A stretch of DNA of 64,000 nt, taken from assembly GCA_030152565.1 (NCBI GenBank), contig JASLJE010000002.1, forward strand, positions 106,104 through 170,103. Reading direction: 5' to 3'. Numbering within the stretch: the stretch's first letter is position 1; the number at the start of each line of letters is the position of its first letter. Both the position numbers and the translations under genes were made by a program. Below are positions 44,558-53,388 of this stretch, piece after piece. The notes beneath the pieces are model-generated. The model was given only the letters and a program-made list of their open reading frames with translations. It had not been told where the DNA came from and searched no databases. Origin of the DNA: Peptoniphilaceae bacterium. Its GTDB lineage: Bacteria > Bacillota > Clostridia > Tissierellales > Peptoniphilaceae.

Positions 44558-45964
44558 ATGGCTAAGAAGAGAACCTATGTTGAGGACATAGACAGGGGTG
44601 TCTATGACCTTAAAAATAAATTTGAATGGGATAAGATAAGTGAAAGAGGCCTTACAGAAGAAATAGTAAGGGAAATTTCAAGTGAAAAAAATGAACCAGA
44701 ATGGATGCTAGAAAACAGACTTAAGGGTCTTGAAATGTTCTATAAACAGGAAAATCCACCTTGGGGTCCAGATATTAGCGCTGTTAATATAGATGATATT
44801 ATTACCTATATTAAGCCTAAGTCAGATATGAAGGCAGACTGGGAAGACCTTCCAGAAGACATTAGAAAAACCTTCTATGACCTGGGTATACCTGAGGCAG
44901 AAATAGAAGCCTTATCAGGTGTAGGAGCCCAATATGACTCAGAGGTTGTCTACCATAAGATCAAGGACTACTTAACTGAACAAGGGGTTGTTTACACAGA
45001 CATGGAAACAGCTGTTAGGGAATATCCTGAAATAGTTAAGGAACACTTTATGAAAAATATTCCAGCCCATGACCACAAGTATGCTGCCCTACACTATGCA
45101 GTATGGTCAGGTGGATCCTTTGTCTATGTTCCTAAGGGAGTAAAGGTAGATATACCTCTACAATCCTACTTTAGATTGAATGCTCCAGGAGCAGGTCAAT
45201 TTGAACATACCTTAATAGTTATAGAAGAAGACGCCTACTGTCACTTTATAGAAGGTTGTTCAGCTCCTAAGTACAATGTGGTTAATATCCACGCTGGAGC
45301 AGTTGAATTATATGTAAAGGAAAATGCGACTTTAAGATATTCTACCATTGAAAACTGGTCTAGAAATATGTACAACCTAAATACTAAAAGGGCCATAGTT
45401 CAAAAGGGTGGTAAGATTGAATGGGTTTCAGGATCATTTGGATCCAAGGTATCCATGCTATATCCTTCCAGCTACCTGGTAGGTGAAGGTGCTCAATCAG
45501 AGTTTACAGGTATTTCTTTTGCTGGTGCAGGCCAAAACCTAGACACTGGTGCAAAAGTAATCCATGCAGCTCCTAATACATCTTCCACTATAAACTCCAA
45601 GTCCATATCCAAGGGAGGCGGAATCGCAACCTATAGGGGGCTGGTAAAGATAACTAAAAATGCTACAGGATCCAAGTCAACAGTAGACTGTGAATCCTTA
45701 ATGCTTGATAATGAATCAGTTTCAGACACAATCCCATCTATTATCATAGATAATAATGATGTAGACTTGGGCCATGAAGCTAAGATTGGAAGAATAGACG
45801 ACGATAAGATTTTCTACCTAACAAGTAGGGGAATTCCTGAAGAAGAGGCCAAGGCCATGATCGTTAGAGGTTTTGCAGAGCCAATAGCCAAGGAATTACC
45901 ATTAGAATATGCGGTTGAAATGAATAACTTAATTAATCTTGAGTTAGAAGGAGCAATAGGTTAG
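44558..45964 (+). CDS. sufB: Fe-S assembly scaffold SufB
   Basis: The 468-residue scaffold on which the cluster is built, with SufC and SufD. The family segments NPPWGPDISAVNIDDI, HYAVWSGGSFVYVPKGV, HFIEGCSAPKYNVVNIHAG, and the C-terminal DCESLMLDNESVSDTIP are typical. Length is normal. Confidence 0.97.
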   Translation: MAKKRTYVEDIDRGVYDLKNKFEWDKISERGLTEEIVREISSEKNEPEWMLENRLKGLEMFYKQENPPWGPDISAVNIDDIITYIKPKSDMKADWEDLPEDIRKTFYDLGIPEAEIEALSGVGAQYDSEVVYHKIKDYLTEQGVVYTDMETAVREYPEIVKEHFMKNIPAHDHKYAALHYAVWSGGSFVYVPKGVKVDIPLQSYFRLNAPGAGQFEHTLIVIEEDAYCHFIEGCSAPKYNVVNIHAGAVELYVKENATLRYSTIENWSRNMYNLNTKRAIVQKGGKIEWVSGSFGSKVSMLYPSSYLVGEGAQSEFTGISFAGAGQNLDTGAKVIHAAPNTSSTINSKSISKGGGIATYRGLVKITKNATGSKSTVDCESLMLDNESVSDTIPSIIIDNNDVDLGHEAKIGRIDDDKIFYLTSRGIPEEEAKAMIVRGFAEPIAKELPLEYAVEMNNLINLELEGAIG

Positions 45965-45970
45965 GAGGAT

Positions 45971-47017
45971 ATGATGAGAGGAAATAGACTTCCCAAAATT
46001 ACTTGGCGTTGGTTAAGAGCCAATGACAGCCAAGTAGAAATAGGGGACTTAAATAAAAGAGAATACAGCAAGTTAAATAATATGGGAGAGAAGGACGAGA
46101 GATTGGAAGAAGTCTTTTCCAAGCTAGACTATGGTGTTTCTAAGGAAATAGTAGACTTGAACAAGGACTTTCTTAACTGGGAAAATAATATTAGCCTGGC
46201 TAAAAATGAAGAATACAAAGAAGAAAAAGAGCTTATTCTAGATGAAAAAGACAACTTCTTATCTGACAGCCACAATATTTACCTGGAAGAAGGATCTAGG
46301 GCCTACTTACTTCTTGACTATAAGTCTGAAGAAGACTTGGAAGTTTTTAGAAATACACTTATTAGAATAAAGGCAGAAAAGGATGCTAGCTTGGATCTAG
46401 TTTTAATCCAAAGACTTGACAAGAAGGCTGCTAGTTTTCTTTCAGTAGCTGCCCAAGTAGCTGAAAATGCCCAAGTAAATATAGTTCAAGTAGAATTAGG
46501 TGGGGCCAAGACCTACTTTAACTACAAGGCGGATCTTTTAGAAGATAACTCTAAGACAGATGTAAAGACAGCCTACTATGTAGATGGAGACAGACAACTG
46601 GATATAGCCTATGTGGTTAACCACTGGGGTGAAAGAACCATGTCTGACATATTAGTTAATGGAGCTTTAAAAGATACAAGTAAGAAGAGATTTACAGGTA
46701 CTATAGACTTTAAGACAGGCTCAAGGGAATCAGAAGGTTCAGAAGAAGAATTTGTAACCTTGATAGACGAAGAAGTTAAGTCTATAGCCATACCTTTATT
46801 GTTGGCATCAGAACATGATATTTCAGGTAACCACGCTGCATCTGCAGGCAGGGTTGATGAAAAGATGCTTAACTATATAATGAGCAGGGGCTTTAGTGAA
46901 AAAGAAGCCAAGAGTATAGTGGTTGAGGCCAAGATGGCACCTACCCTAGATTTAATTCCAAATGAAGAAATAAGAGAGGAATTAAAGGAATTTATACATG
47001 AAGGAATCGTGGAATAA
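45971..47017 (+). CDS. sufD: Fe-S assembly protein SufD
   Basis: The SufB paralogue of the SufBC2D complex, 348 residues, shorter than SufB as usual. Typical parts are the N-terminal LPKITWRWLRAND, the C-terminal segment EHDISGNHAASAGRVDEKMLNYIMSRG and the ending SIVVEAKMAPTLD. GGAGG lies before ATG-ATG at 45971/45974. It overlaps sufS by one base. Confidence 0.94.
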   Translation: MMRGNRLPKITWRWLRANDSQVEIGDLNKREYSKLNNMGEKDERLEEVFSKLDYGVSKEIVDLNKDFLNWENNISLAKNEEYKEEKELILDEKDNFLSDSHNIYLEEGSRAYLLLDYKSEEDLEVFRNTLIRIKAEKDASLDLVLIQRLDKKAASFLSVAAQVAENAQVNIVQVELGGAKTYFNYKADLLEDNSKTDVKTAYYVDGDRQLDIAYVVNHWGERTMSDILVNGALKDTSKKRFTGTIDFKTGSRESEGSEEEFVTLIDEEVKSIAIPLLLASEHDISGNHAASAGRVDEKMLNYIMSRGFSEKEAKSIVVEAKMAPTLDLIPNEEIREELKEFIHEGIVE

Positions 47018-48240
47018 TGGATATTAATGAAGTTAGAAAGGATTTTCCTTACTTGAGTTCTGAGAAAAACAAGGATTTAGTTTACCTGGATAATGCGGCC
47101 ACCAGTCAAAGGCCTATCCAGGTTCTTGATGCCATTAGAGACTACTATATAAACTCTAATGCCAATCCTCATAGGGGGGCCTACAAGCTTTCCTATGAGT
47201 CAACTCAAGCCTATGAGAACACTAGGAAGAAGGTTAGTGACTTTATCAATGCTGAAAGCGAAAAAGAAATAGTCTTTGTAAGAAACGCTACAGAGGCCTT
47301 AAATTTAATAGCCTATAGCTATGGCTTGTCCAGCCTTAAAGAGGGGGATGAGATTTTGATTTCAGTTGCTGAGCACCATTCAAATTTGGTATCTTGGCAG
47401 ACTGTGGCAGAAAAAACTGGGGCCAAGTTAAAATATTTCTATTTAAATGATGACTATTCCTTTGACCTGGAAGATTATGAAAAAAAGTTAAATGAAAATA
47501 CCAAGTTGGTAGCCTTTACAGCTGCCAGCAATGTATTGGCCATGACTGTGCCAATCAAAGAAATGATAGAAAAGGCCAAGGTCTATGGGGCCAAGGTTGT
47601 CTTAGATGGAGCCCAATATACAGCCCACCACAAGGTGGATGTTAGGGATCTAGGCTGTGACTTTTATGTCTTTTCAGGCCATAAGCTTTTAGCTCCTATG
47701 GGAGTTGGAGTCCTATATGGTAGATTGGACCTTCTAGAGGCTATGCCTCCCTTCCTATATGGAGGAGACATGATTGAATATGTCTATGAGGACAGGACTA
47801 CTTTTGCACCAGTACCAGAAAAATTTGAAGCAGGCAGTCAAAATGTTGAGGCTGTAGTAGGTCTGGCTGCAGCCATAGACTATCTGGAAAACTTGGGCAT
47901 GGATGAAATAGAAAAAAGAGAAAAGGATCTGGTTGATTACTGTGCTAAAAAAATGGGCCAATTGGACTATGTGGATATGTATTATCCAAAAAATAATCCT
48001 AAGGGACCAAATATAGCCTTTAATATTAAGGGAGTCCATCCACATGATGTGGCTTCTATTCTAGATTATTACAATGTGGCAGTAAGATCTGGCCATCACT
48101 GCACTCAGGTTCTTCACAGGTACCTGGGCATAAATAGCAGTTGTAGGGTTAGTTTCTCCTTCTATAATACATATGAAGAGATAGATAAATTTATTGCCGG
48201 TTTAGATAAAGTTAGGGAGATGATGGGAATTGGATCTTAG
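47017..48240 (+). CDS. sufS: Cysteine desulfurase SufS
   Basis: A 407-residue PLP enzyme that draws sulfur from cysteine for clusters. DNAATSQRP begins the family core. FSGHKLLAPMGVGVLYG holds the PLP lysine, and VRSGHHCTQ holds the active Cys. Downstream sufU is the usual sulfur acceptor of this type. Confidence 0.97.
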   Translation: MDINEVRKDFPYLSSEKNKDLVYLDNAATSQRPIQVLDAIRDYYINSNANPHRGAYKLSYESTQAYENTRKKVSDFINAESEKEIVFVRNATEALNLIAYSYGLSSLKEGDEILISVAEHHSNLVSWQTVAEKTGAKLKYFYLNDDYSFDLEDYEKKLNENTKLVAFTAASNVLAMTVPIKEMIEKAKVYGAKVVLDGAQYTAHHKVDVRDLGCDFYVFSGHKLLAPMGVGVLYGRLDLLEAMPPFLYGGDMIEYVYEDRTTFAPVPEKFEAGSQNVEAVVGLAAAIDYLENLGMDEIEKREKDLVDYCAKKMGQLDYVDMYYPKNNPKGPNIAFNIKGVHPHDVASILDYYNVAVRSGHHCTQVLHRYLGINSSCRVSFSFYNTYEEIDKFIAGLDKVREMMGIGS

Positions 48241-48661
48241 TCAAATATATACAGAGTTAATTAGGGAACATTCAACCAGTAAGGTGAATAAGAGGGAAAT
48301 GGAAGATGCAACAGTATGTGAGCTGGGCCACAATCCAAGTTGCGGAGATGAGATTACCTTGAATTTGAAAATAGAAGATGGGATTATTAAGGATGCTTCT
48401 TATACAGGCATAGGCTGTGCCATATCTCAAGCATCAACATCTATGATGATTGACCTAATCAAAGGCAAGAGCTTGGAAGAAGCCAGAGATCTAGCAGATA
48501 CCTTTATAGCTATGATTAAATCAGAGATAGAAGATGAGGATGAGCTAGAGAAGTTGGAAGACGCCATAGCCCTACAAAATATATCAATTATGCCAGCCCG
48601 TGTAAAATGTGCTGTTTTAGCCTGGCACACTTTAAATAATATAATTGAAAAAGAAAATTAG
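48230..48661 (+). CDS. sufU: Fe-S assembly/sulfur-transfer protein SufU
   Basis: Accepts sulfur from SufS via its zinc-bound cysteines. The 143 residues have NPSCGDE, GIGCAISQASTSMM and RVKCAVLAW, the three Cys and the Asp of the zinc site. The start is TTG at 48230, inside sufS, with AGGGAG upstream. The only early ATG (48300) would remove the conserved N-terminal helix DLSQIYTELI. It ends the operon. Confidence 0.95.
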   Translation: MDLSQIYTELIREHSTSKVNKREMEDATVCELGHNPSCGDEITLNLKIEDGIIKDASYTGIGCAISQASTSMMIDLIKGKSLEEARDLADTFIAMIKSEIEDEDELEKLEDAIALQNISIMPARVKCAVLAWHTLNNIIEKEN

Positions 48662-48700
48662 GATAAAAAAGTAGAATAAAATATAGAATATAGAATAAAT

Positions 48701-48728
48701 AAAAACCTATGCATGCATAGGTTTTTTT
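48701..48728. terminator. Convergent terminator, suf / mscL
   Basis: The palindrome AAAAACCTATGC/GCATAGGTTTTT (about 48701-48725, centre ATGCAT) has T tracts on both strands. Confidence 0.92.
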
Positions 48729-48729
48729 C

Positions 48730-49131
48730 TTAGTTTAATTCAGAAGTACAGTGAGGACATCTTGTCGCATCTACGTGAACTTCAGTTTTACAGTAAGGGC
48801 ATTCCTTAGTTGCTGGTTCTTGCTCTTCTTCTTCTTTTACAACTGTGGTCTTCATCTTATTAAATGACTTTACTATTAAAAACATGATAAAGGAAATAAT
48901 CAAGAAATTAATAATTGCATTAATAAATACTCCAACCTTTAACTCTACACCTGCCACTACAGCAACTATATCCTTAAAGTCAATACCAGCTGTCGCAGCC
49001 CCTATAATTGGCATTAGTATATCATCAACAAGTGAAGTTACTATAGCTCCAAAGGCTCCGGCCATGATCACACCAACAGCAAAATCTAAAACATTACCCT
49101 TTTCAATAAACTCTCTAAATTCTTTAATCAT
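48730..49131 (-). CDS. mscL: Large-conductance mechanosensitive channel with zinc ribbon
   Basis: Releases solutes on hypo-osmotic shock. The 133 residues begin MIKEFREFIEKGNVLDFAVGVIMAGAFG, the first helix of MscL, with a second helix at about 68-90. The C-terminal tail adds a zinc ribbon CPYC (111-114) and CPHC (125-128), not part of the basic channel. The in-frame start at 49182 lies upstream of the conserved N-terminus. ATG at 49131 is preferred, after GAGAG. Confidence 0.95.
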   Translation of the reverse strand: MIKEFREFIEKGNVLDFAVGVIMAGAFGAIVTSLVDDILMPIIGAATAGIDFKDIVAVVAGVELKVGVFINAIINFLIISFIMFLIVKSFNKMKTTVVKEEEEQEPATKECPYCKTEVHVDATRCPHCTSELN

Positions 49132-49187
49132 TCTCTCACATCCTTTCTGACTAATTATAATATATGCATATATATAATTCAATTGTA

Positions 49188-49216
49188 TTGATAATAAAAA
49201 TTATCTATTATAAAAT
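49188..49216 (+). promoter_or_regulatory. Promoter of the adenylyltransferase-like operon
   Basis: TTGATA (49188-49193), 17 bp, TAAAAT (49211-49216), 26 bases before the start at 49242. Confidence 0.65.
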
Positions 49217-49241
49217 AGACTTATATTTATAGAGGTGTGAT

Positions 49242-50078
49242 ATGAATAGCGATTTAATAAAAAGACTAAAGGAAATATCCATTTTAGATGAAAATATTAG
49301 GAGTGTAATATTTACAGGCTCCAGACTTAACAATGCTGTAGCTAAGGATGGTTTGGAAGATTTTAACTTCATAGTGGGCTTGGAAGAGCTAAAACTCTAT
49401 AAGGGCTTGGTAAATAAGCTTTTATTGGCAGAAGAGACCATTATTAAAAGAGAAGAGAGAATTACTGGAAGTGATTATGATATAATACATATTCGCTCCC
49501 TTGGTGAGAACGAAAATATAGTGGATTTAATGATTTTAGACCAGGACCATGTTTTAGATTTTATCAAGGATAACAGCTTGATCAAGGTCATAGTAGACAA
49601 GGAAAAGATCCTGCCAGAAGACAACATTATTTCAGATATTAAGTTTAGGGAAGAAAAGATAAGCAACCAGGAGTTTTATGACCATGTGGTAAACTTCTAT
49701 ATGAAATCGGTGGATGTGGCAATTTCCTTGGCCAGAAAGGAAATAATTAGGGCAAACTATTTATATGACATATTAAAGAAGGATTTACTGGCAATTGTAA
49801 ATCTCTACATAGGACAAAAGTATGACTTTAACGTCAATACAGGTAGGCTGGGTAAAAACTTTAAGGTTTATTTGGACAAGGAATACTATCAAATGTATTT
49901 GGAAATTTTTAATACAAATGACTTGGAAGACTTTTGGAAGTCTCTATTTATGGCAAGTGCCCTATTTAGAAAGTTATCCTTGGAAATAAGTAGGAGCCTA
50001 TCCTATACCTATCCTAAAAAGGAAGATGTTAAGACCATGGAATATTTGAGAAGACTAAATGATAAATATAATATATAG
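49242..50078 (+). CDS. AadE-like (aminoglycoside 6-adenylyltransferase family) protein
   Basis: A 278-residue relative of the AadE/AadK streptomycin adenylyltransferases. FTGSRLNN (residues 24-31) is the nucleotidyltransferase GS motif. The DxD-like pair is D40-F-N42, so the second carboxylate is Asn, and Asp95 in NIVDLMIL is the third position. The C-terminal part with GRLGKNFKVYLDKEYYQMYLEIF is close to the AadE helical domain. The loss of one carboxylate makes resistance activity doubtful. AGAGGTGTG precedes the ATG. Confidence 0.75.
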   Translation: MNSDLIKRLKEISILDENIRSVIFTGSRLNNAVAKDGLEDFNFIVGLEELKLYKGLVNKLLLAEETIIKREERITGSDYDIIHIRSLGENENIVDLMILDQDHVLDFIKDNSLIKVIVDKEKILPEDNIISDIKFREEKISNQEFYDHVVNFYMKSVDVAISLARKEIIRANYLYDILKKDLLAIVNLYIGQKYDFNVNTGRLGKNFKVYLDKEYYQMYLEIFNTNDLEDFWKSLFMASALFRKLSLEISRSLSYTYPKKEDVKTMEYLRRLNDKYNI

Positions 50079-50086
50079 GAGTATAT

Positions 50087-51283
50087 ATGAAAAGAAGTAA
50101 AAAAATTATAGTGCTAGCTATGATCCTCCTACTTTTACCCCAGTCAGTTTTTGCAAAGAACCTGACCTATGAGGACCAGGTGGGAGTTATTTTAGCAGGG
50201 GACAGTAAGAGTGGAAGGATTTACTATAGTAAAAACATAGATGAGAAGACCTCAGTAGCCTCCATGTCCAAGCTTATGACCTACTTGGTAGTCAAGGATG
50301 AGATAGCTGCCGGCAAGTATGGGATGAAGGACATGGTTAAGATAGGTAAGGAAGAAGAGGCCTACAATAAGTATGAGTACTCAAACTTTGGCCTGGTGGC
50401 AGGAGATGAGTTAAGTGTGGAAGATCTCTTAAAGGGTCTTATGGTAGTATCAGGTAATGATGCAGCCCTGGCCCTGGCTAAAAACTCAGCCAAGACCGAA
50501 AAGGCCTTTGTCAAGAAAATGAATGCTAAGGCCCAGGAATTAGGTCTAAGGGATTCTAAGTTCTACAATTCCTCTGGTTTAACTGAGGAAGTAAAGGATA
50601 AGAAGTATAAGAATGAAATGTCTGCCCAGGATCTTTTTGACCTGTCCAAGTATATTTTAGAAAAATATCCAGAGACTAGAGACTATGGTCAAATGGATGT
50701 TTTAAGGGATAAGAAGAGAAAGTATGTTGGCTATAGCACCCTTCCTTTAAGGGATGAAATGCCAGGCATAGAAGGGCTTAAGACAGGCTTTACAGATGAG
50801 GCCAAGTATTGTTTTACAGGTCTTTTTGATATGAATAAAGAGGATCCAGACCAGGACTATGACCTTATTACCGTAGTTATGGGGGCAGAGACTCCAGAGA
50901 TTAGAGCTACTACTACTAAGGAATTGGTAGGATATGTAAATGCAAATTATAGGATGAGGGACTTGGTAAACAAGGACCATGCCTTTACCAATACCAAGAT
51001 AAATTCCAGCAGCAAACAATATATAGACCTTTATCCAGAAGAAGACTTTAGAGATGTGGTCCATATCTATGAAGAGGTGGAGATATCCTATGACCTAATA
51101 GAGGGGAAAAAGGCACCTATAGCTGACAAGGAAGTAATGGGGACCATAAGTTTAAAATCACAGGGAAAGGAGTTAAAGACTATAAACTTAATAAATAGGG
51201 GCTACCAGTCCCAGGCTGATAACTTTACTAGAATATACAGGTTTATTGGCGATTTTGTTAAGCGTATAGCTTTAATATTTTAA
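50087..51283 (+). CDS. D-alanyl-D-alanine carboxypeptidase (PBP5/DacF family)
   Basis: Trims the terminal D-Ala from peptidoglycan stem peptides at the outer face. The 398 residues start with a signal peptide (cleavage after VFA, about residue 23). The SxxK motif is SMSK (59-62), SxN is SGND, and KTG is LKTGFT. The C-terminal domain and final hydrophobic residues (FVKRIALIF) are typical of membrane-attached DacA-like enzymes. AGGAG lies before the ATG. Confidence 0.94.
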   Translation: MKRSKKIIVLAMILLLLPQSVFAKNLTYEDQVGVILAGDSKSGRIYYSKNIDEKTSVASMSKLMTYLVVKDEIAAGKYGMKDMVKIGKEEEAYNKYEYSNFGLVAGDELSVEDLLKGLMVVSGNDAALALAKNSAKTEKAFVKKMNAKAQELGLRDSKFYNSSGLTEEVKDKKYKNEMSAQDLFDLSKYILEKYPETRDYGQMDVLRDKKRKYVGYSTLPLRDEMPGIEGLKTGFTDEAKYCFTGLFDMNKEDPDQDYDLITVVMGAETPEIRATTTKELVGYVNANYRMRDLVNKDHAFTNTKINSSSKQYIDLYPEEDFRDVVHIYEEVEISYDLIEGKKAPIADKEVMGTISLKSQGKELKTINLINRGYQSQADNFTRIYRFIGDFVKRIALIF

Positions 51284-51284
51284 G

Positions 51285-51926
51285 ATGGAATTAGTTGGAT
51301 ATTCAAAGTATGGCAAGAAGGCCATAGTAGACAACCAGGGAAATTACTACCTGGTAGATATAGATAAGAGTTGGAATTTTTACAAGGAGCTTTTTGAGAA
51401 AAAGGCCCAAAAGATAAGTGAGAAGGAAAAGGATAAACTTTTGGATAGCAAGGCCTTCAAGTCCAATAAGAAGCTTTTACCCATGGTCTATATGACTGTT
51501 TTTCTTATCTTTGTTCTTTTAAGAGATCAAAATATCAATAAGATGGTAGAACCCTTCTTTGAACAGATGGGCTATGCGGGTTCTCTTATAAGCCTAGGCA
51601 TCCTACTTTTTTTAGCCATAGGTACATCCTATGCTATAGACAGAAAAAATGAAAAGATAATTTATTCTTGCCTGGAAGAGGCTTTGATTTGGGACAAGAA
51701 GTTGGTTATAGACTTTGATAGCAAGGGCCAGAGGGGACTTTATAAGTTTAAGATGAGTCTTTTACTTTTCATGTATAGTTTTCTACTAATAATTGGTATC
51801 ATTGGCTATATTTACAGGCCCAATGTACTTTTAATGTTGGGAATTTTCGCCATGATATTCTTGGTTTTAGACATTAGTCTAATTATTCCCTTTAACGGGA
51901 ACCTATCAATAAGAAGGGTCAATTAA
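51285..51926 (+). CDS. Membrane protein, possibly DUF443-like
   Basis: A 213-residue protein: a soluble N-terminus (about 1-65, YYLVDIDKSWNFYKELF), two membrane segments at 65-115 and two at 155-205. It faintly resembles the staphylococcal DUF443 proteins by layout, which is not a firm call. It starts one base after the carboxypeptidase stop and ends inside the hairpin that precedes the tRNA gene. Confidence 0.6.
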   Translation: MELVGYSKYGKKAIVDNQGNYYLVDIDKSWNFYKELFEKKAQKISEKEKDKLLDSKAFKSNKKLLPMVYMTVFLIFVLLRDQNINKMVEPFFEQMGYAGSLISLGILLFLAIGTSYAIDRKNEKIIYSCLEEALIWDKKLVIDFDSKGQRGLYKFKMSLLLFMYSFLLIIGIIGYIYRPNVLLMLGIFAMIFLVLDISLIIPFNGNLSIRRVN

Positions 51927-51966
51927 GCAAAGCTTAATTGACAAATATTCCTTCAGCGATTAAAAT
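51918..51966 (+). promoter_or_regulatory. tRNA-Arg promoter with overlapping hairpin
   Basis: TTGACA (51938-51943), 17 bp, TAAAAT (51961-51966), 18 bases before the tRNA. An 11-bp perfect inverted repeat (GTCAATTAAGC/GCTTAATTGAC, 51918-51942, loop AAA) covers the stop codon of the membrane protein gene and most of the -35. It has no T tract, so it may be a weak terminator or an operator. Confidence 0.75.
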
Positions 51967-51983
51967 AGAATATAGAATATTAT

Positions 51984-52060
51984 GAAGCAGTAGCTCAGTA
52001 GGATAGAGCGACGCCCTCCTAAGGCGTAGGCCGGGGGTTCGATTCCTCTCTGCTTCGCCA
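51984..52060 (+). tRNA. tRNA-Arg (anticodon CCT)
   Basis: The cloverleaf is complete: acceptor GAAGCAG/CTGCTTC, D arm GCTC/GAGC, anticodon stem ACGCC/GGCGT with loop CTCCTAA (anticodon CCT), T loop TTCGATT, and encoded CCA. It reads AGG, a major arginine codon in this DNA. Confidence 0.96.
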
Positions 52061-52064
52061 AGAA

Positions 52065-52088
52065 AAGTCATGAAAATGGCTTTTTTTT
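52065..52088 (+). terminator. Terminator after tRNA-Arg
   Basis: AAGTCAT/ATGGCTT (52065-52082, loop GAAA, one G-T pair) is followed by a run of T. The next gene's ribosome site starts about ten bases later. Confidence 0.8.
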
Positions 52089-52109
52089 ATAAAAAAAAGT
52101 GAGGTAATT

Positions 52110-53387
52110 ATGAATATTTGGATAAAAAATGTGGACGTAGTTACAGTAAATGAAGAATTTGAAGTACTAAAAAATTCCAATATTTACATAATGGAAAATA
52201 AAATATATCATGTAGGACCTGCCCTAGATGATTTTTTTGCAGATAAAATAATAGATGGTAGTAAGAAGGTTGCCATGCCAGGTTTAATAAATGCCCATAC
52301 CCATATAGGCATGAGTATTTTTAGAAACTATGGTAATGATGTCAGCCTAGAAAGCTGGTTAAACGATTATATTTGGCCTCTAGAAGCAAATTTAACAGAT
52401 GAGGACATTTACTATGGCAGTGGACTTTCCATAGCTGAGATGATAGAAACAGGAACTACATCTTTTGTAGATATGTACTTTGCAATGGACAAGGTTGCCC
52501 AAATAGTAGACAAGTCTGGTATGAGAGCCCTTCTAGGTAGGGGATTGGCAGGACCTAGTCAGGAAGACTTGGACTTGGAAAGAGCCTTTCACGACAAGTG
52601 GAATGGACAGGCTGGCGGAAGGATCAATACCATAGTATCTCCCCATGCAGTCTATACCAATTCTAAGGAAGACCTTATTAAGGAGAGGGATTTAGCTCTT
52701 AGCCTGGATTCAGGTATTCATATACACTTAAATGAATCTAAGACAGAGGTGGAAAACTCTCTTAAGGACAATGGACTTTCACCACTTGAATACGTGGATA
52801 GCCTGGGACTTTTAAGTGATAAAACCATAGCTGCCCACTGTGTATGGCTAAGTGATAAGGAAGTAGAAATAGCCAAGAAAAGAGAGATAAGCATGGTCCA
52901 CAACCCATCTTCTAATATGAAGTTGGCCAGTGGTTTCCAAGAGGCCCAAAGACTTTTAGATGAGGGAATTAATGTGGCCTTGGGAACAGATGGATCAGCA
53001 TCAAATAATACTTTAGACATGTTTGAAGAGATGAAGTTAGCCTCTCTTATAGCCAAGGGCCATAGTTTGGACCCTAGGGTTTTAGATGCTAAAACTGTAA
53101 TAGAAATGGCCACCATAAATGGAGCTAAGGCCTTGGGCAAGGAAGACTGTCTAGGCAGGATTAAAAAGGGCTACTTGGCCGATTTAATCCTAGTGGACTT
53201 GGATAATATCCACCATAGTCCAAACAATGACCTGGTAGCTTCTCTGGTTTATTCAACCAAGGGTAGCGATGTTGACACATCCATAATAGACGGTAGGGTA
53301 GTTATGGAAAACAAGGAAATAAAAACCTTGGATGTGGAAGATTTAAAGCTTAAGGTGGAAGATATTTTTACTAGATTAAAGGCTTAA
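52110..53387 (+). CDS. MtaD/SsnA-type amidohydrolase (5'-methylthioadenosine / SAH deaminase family)
   Basis: A 425-residue zinc hydrolase of the amidohydrolase superfamily, probably deaminating 5'-methylthioadenosine, S-adenosylhomocysteine or adenosine. The metal motif NAHTHIG, VSPHAVYT, HLNESKTEVENS, AAHCVW and GTDGSASNN are in the right order. GTGAGGTAATT precedes the ATG. It follows a tRNA terminator with no separate promoter seen. Deaminases of this group differ in substrate, so the base is not decided. Confidence 0.88.
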   Translation: MNIWIKNVDVVTVNEEFEVLKNSNIYIMENKIYHVGPALDDFFADKIIDGSKKVAMPGLINAHTHIGMSIFRNYGNDVSLESWLNDYIWPLEANLTDEDIYYGSGLSIAEMIETGTTSFVDMYFAMDKVAQIVDKSGMRALLGRGLAGPSQEDLDLERAFHDKWNGQAGGRINTIVSPHAVYTNSKEDLIKERDLALSLDSGIHIHLNESKTEVENSLKDNGLSPLEYVDSLGLLSDKTIAAHCVWLSDKEVEIAKKREISMVHNPSSNMKLASGFQEAQRLLDEGINVALGTDGSASNNTLDMFEEMKLASLIAKGHSLDPRVLDAKTVIEMATINGAKALGKEDCLGRIKKGYLADLILVDLDNIHHSPNNDLVASLVYSTKGSDVDTSIIDGRVVMENKEIKTLDVEDLKLKVEDIFTRLKA

Positions 53388-53388
53388 T

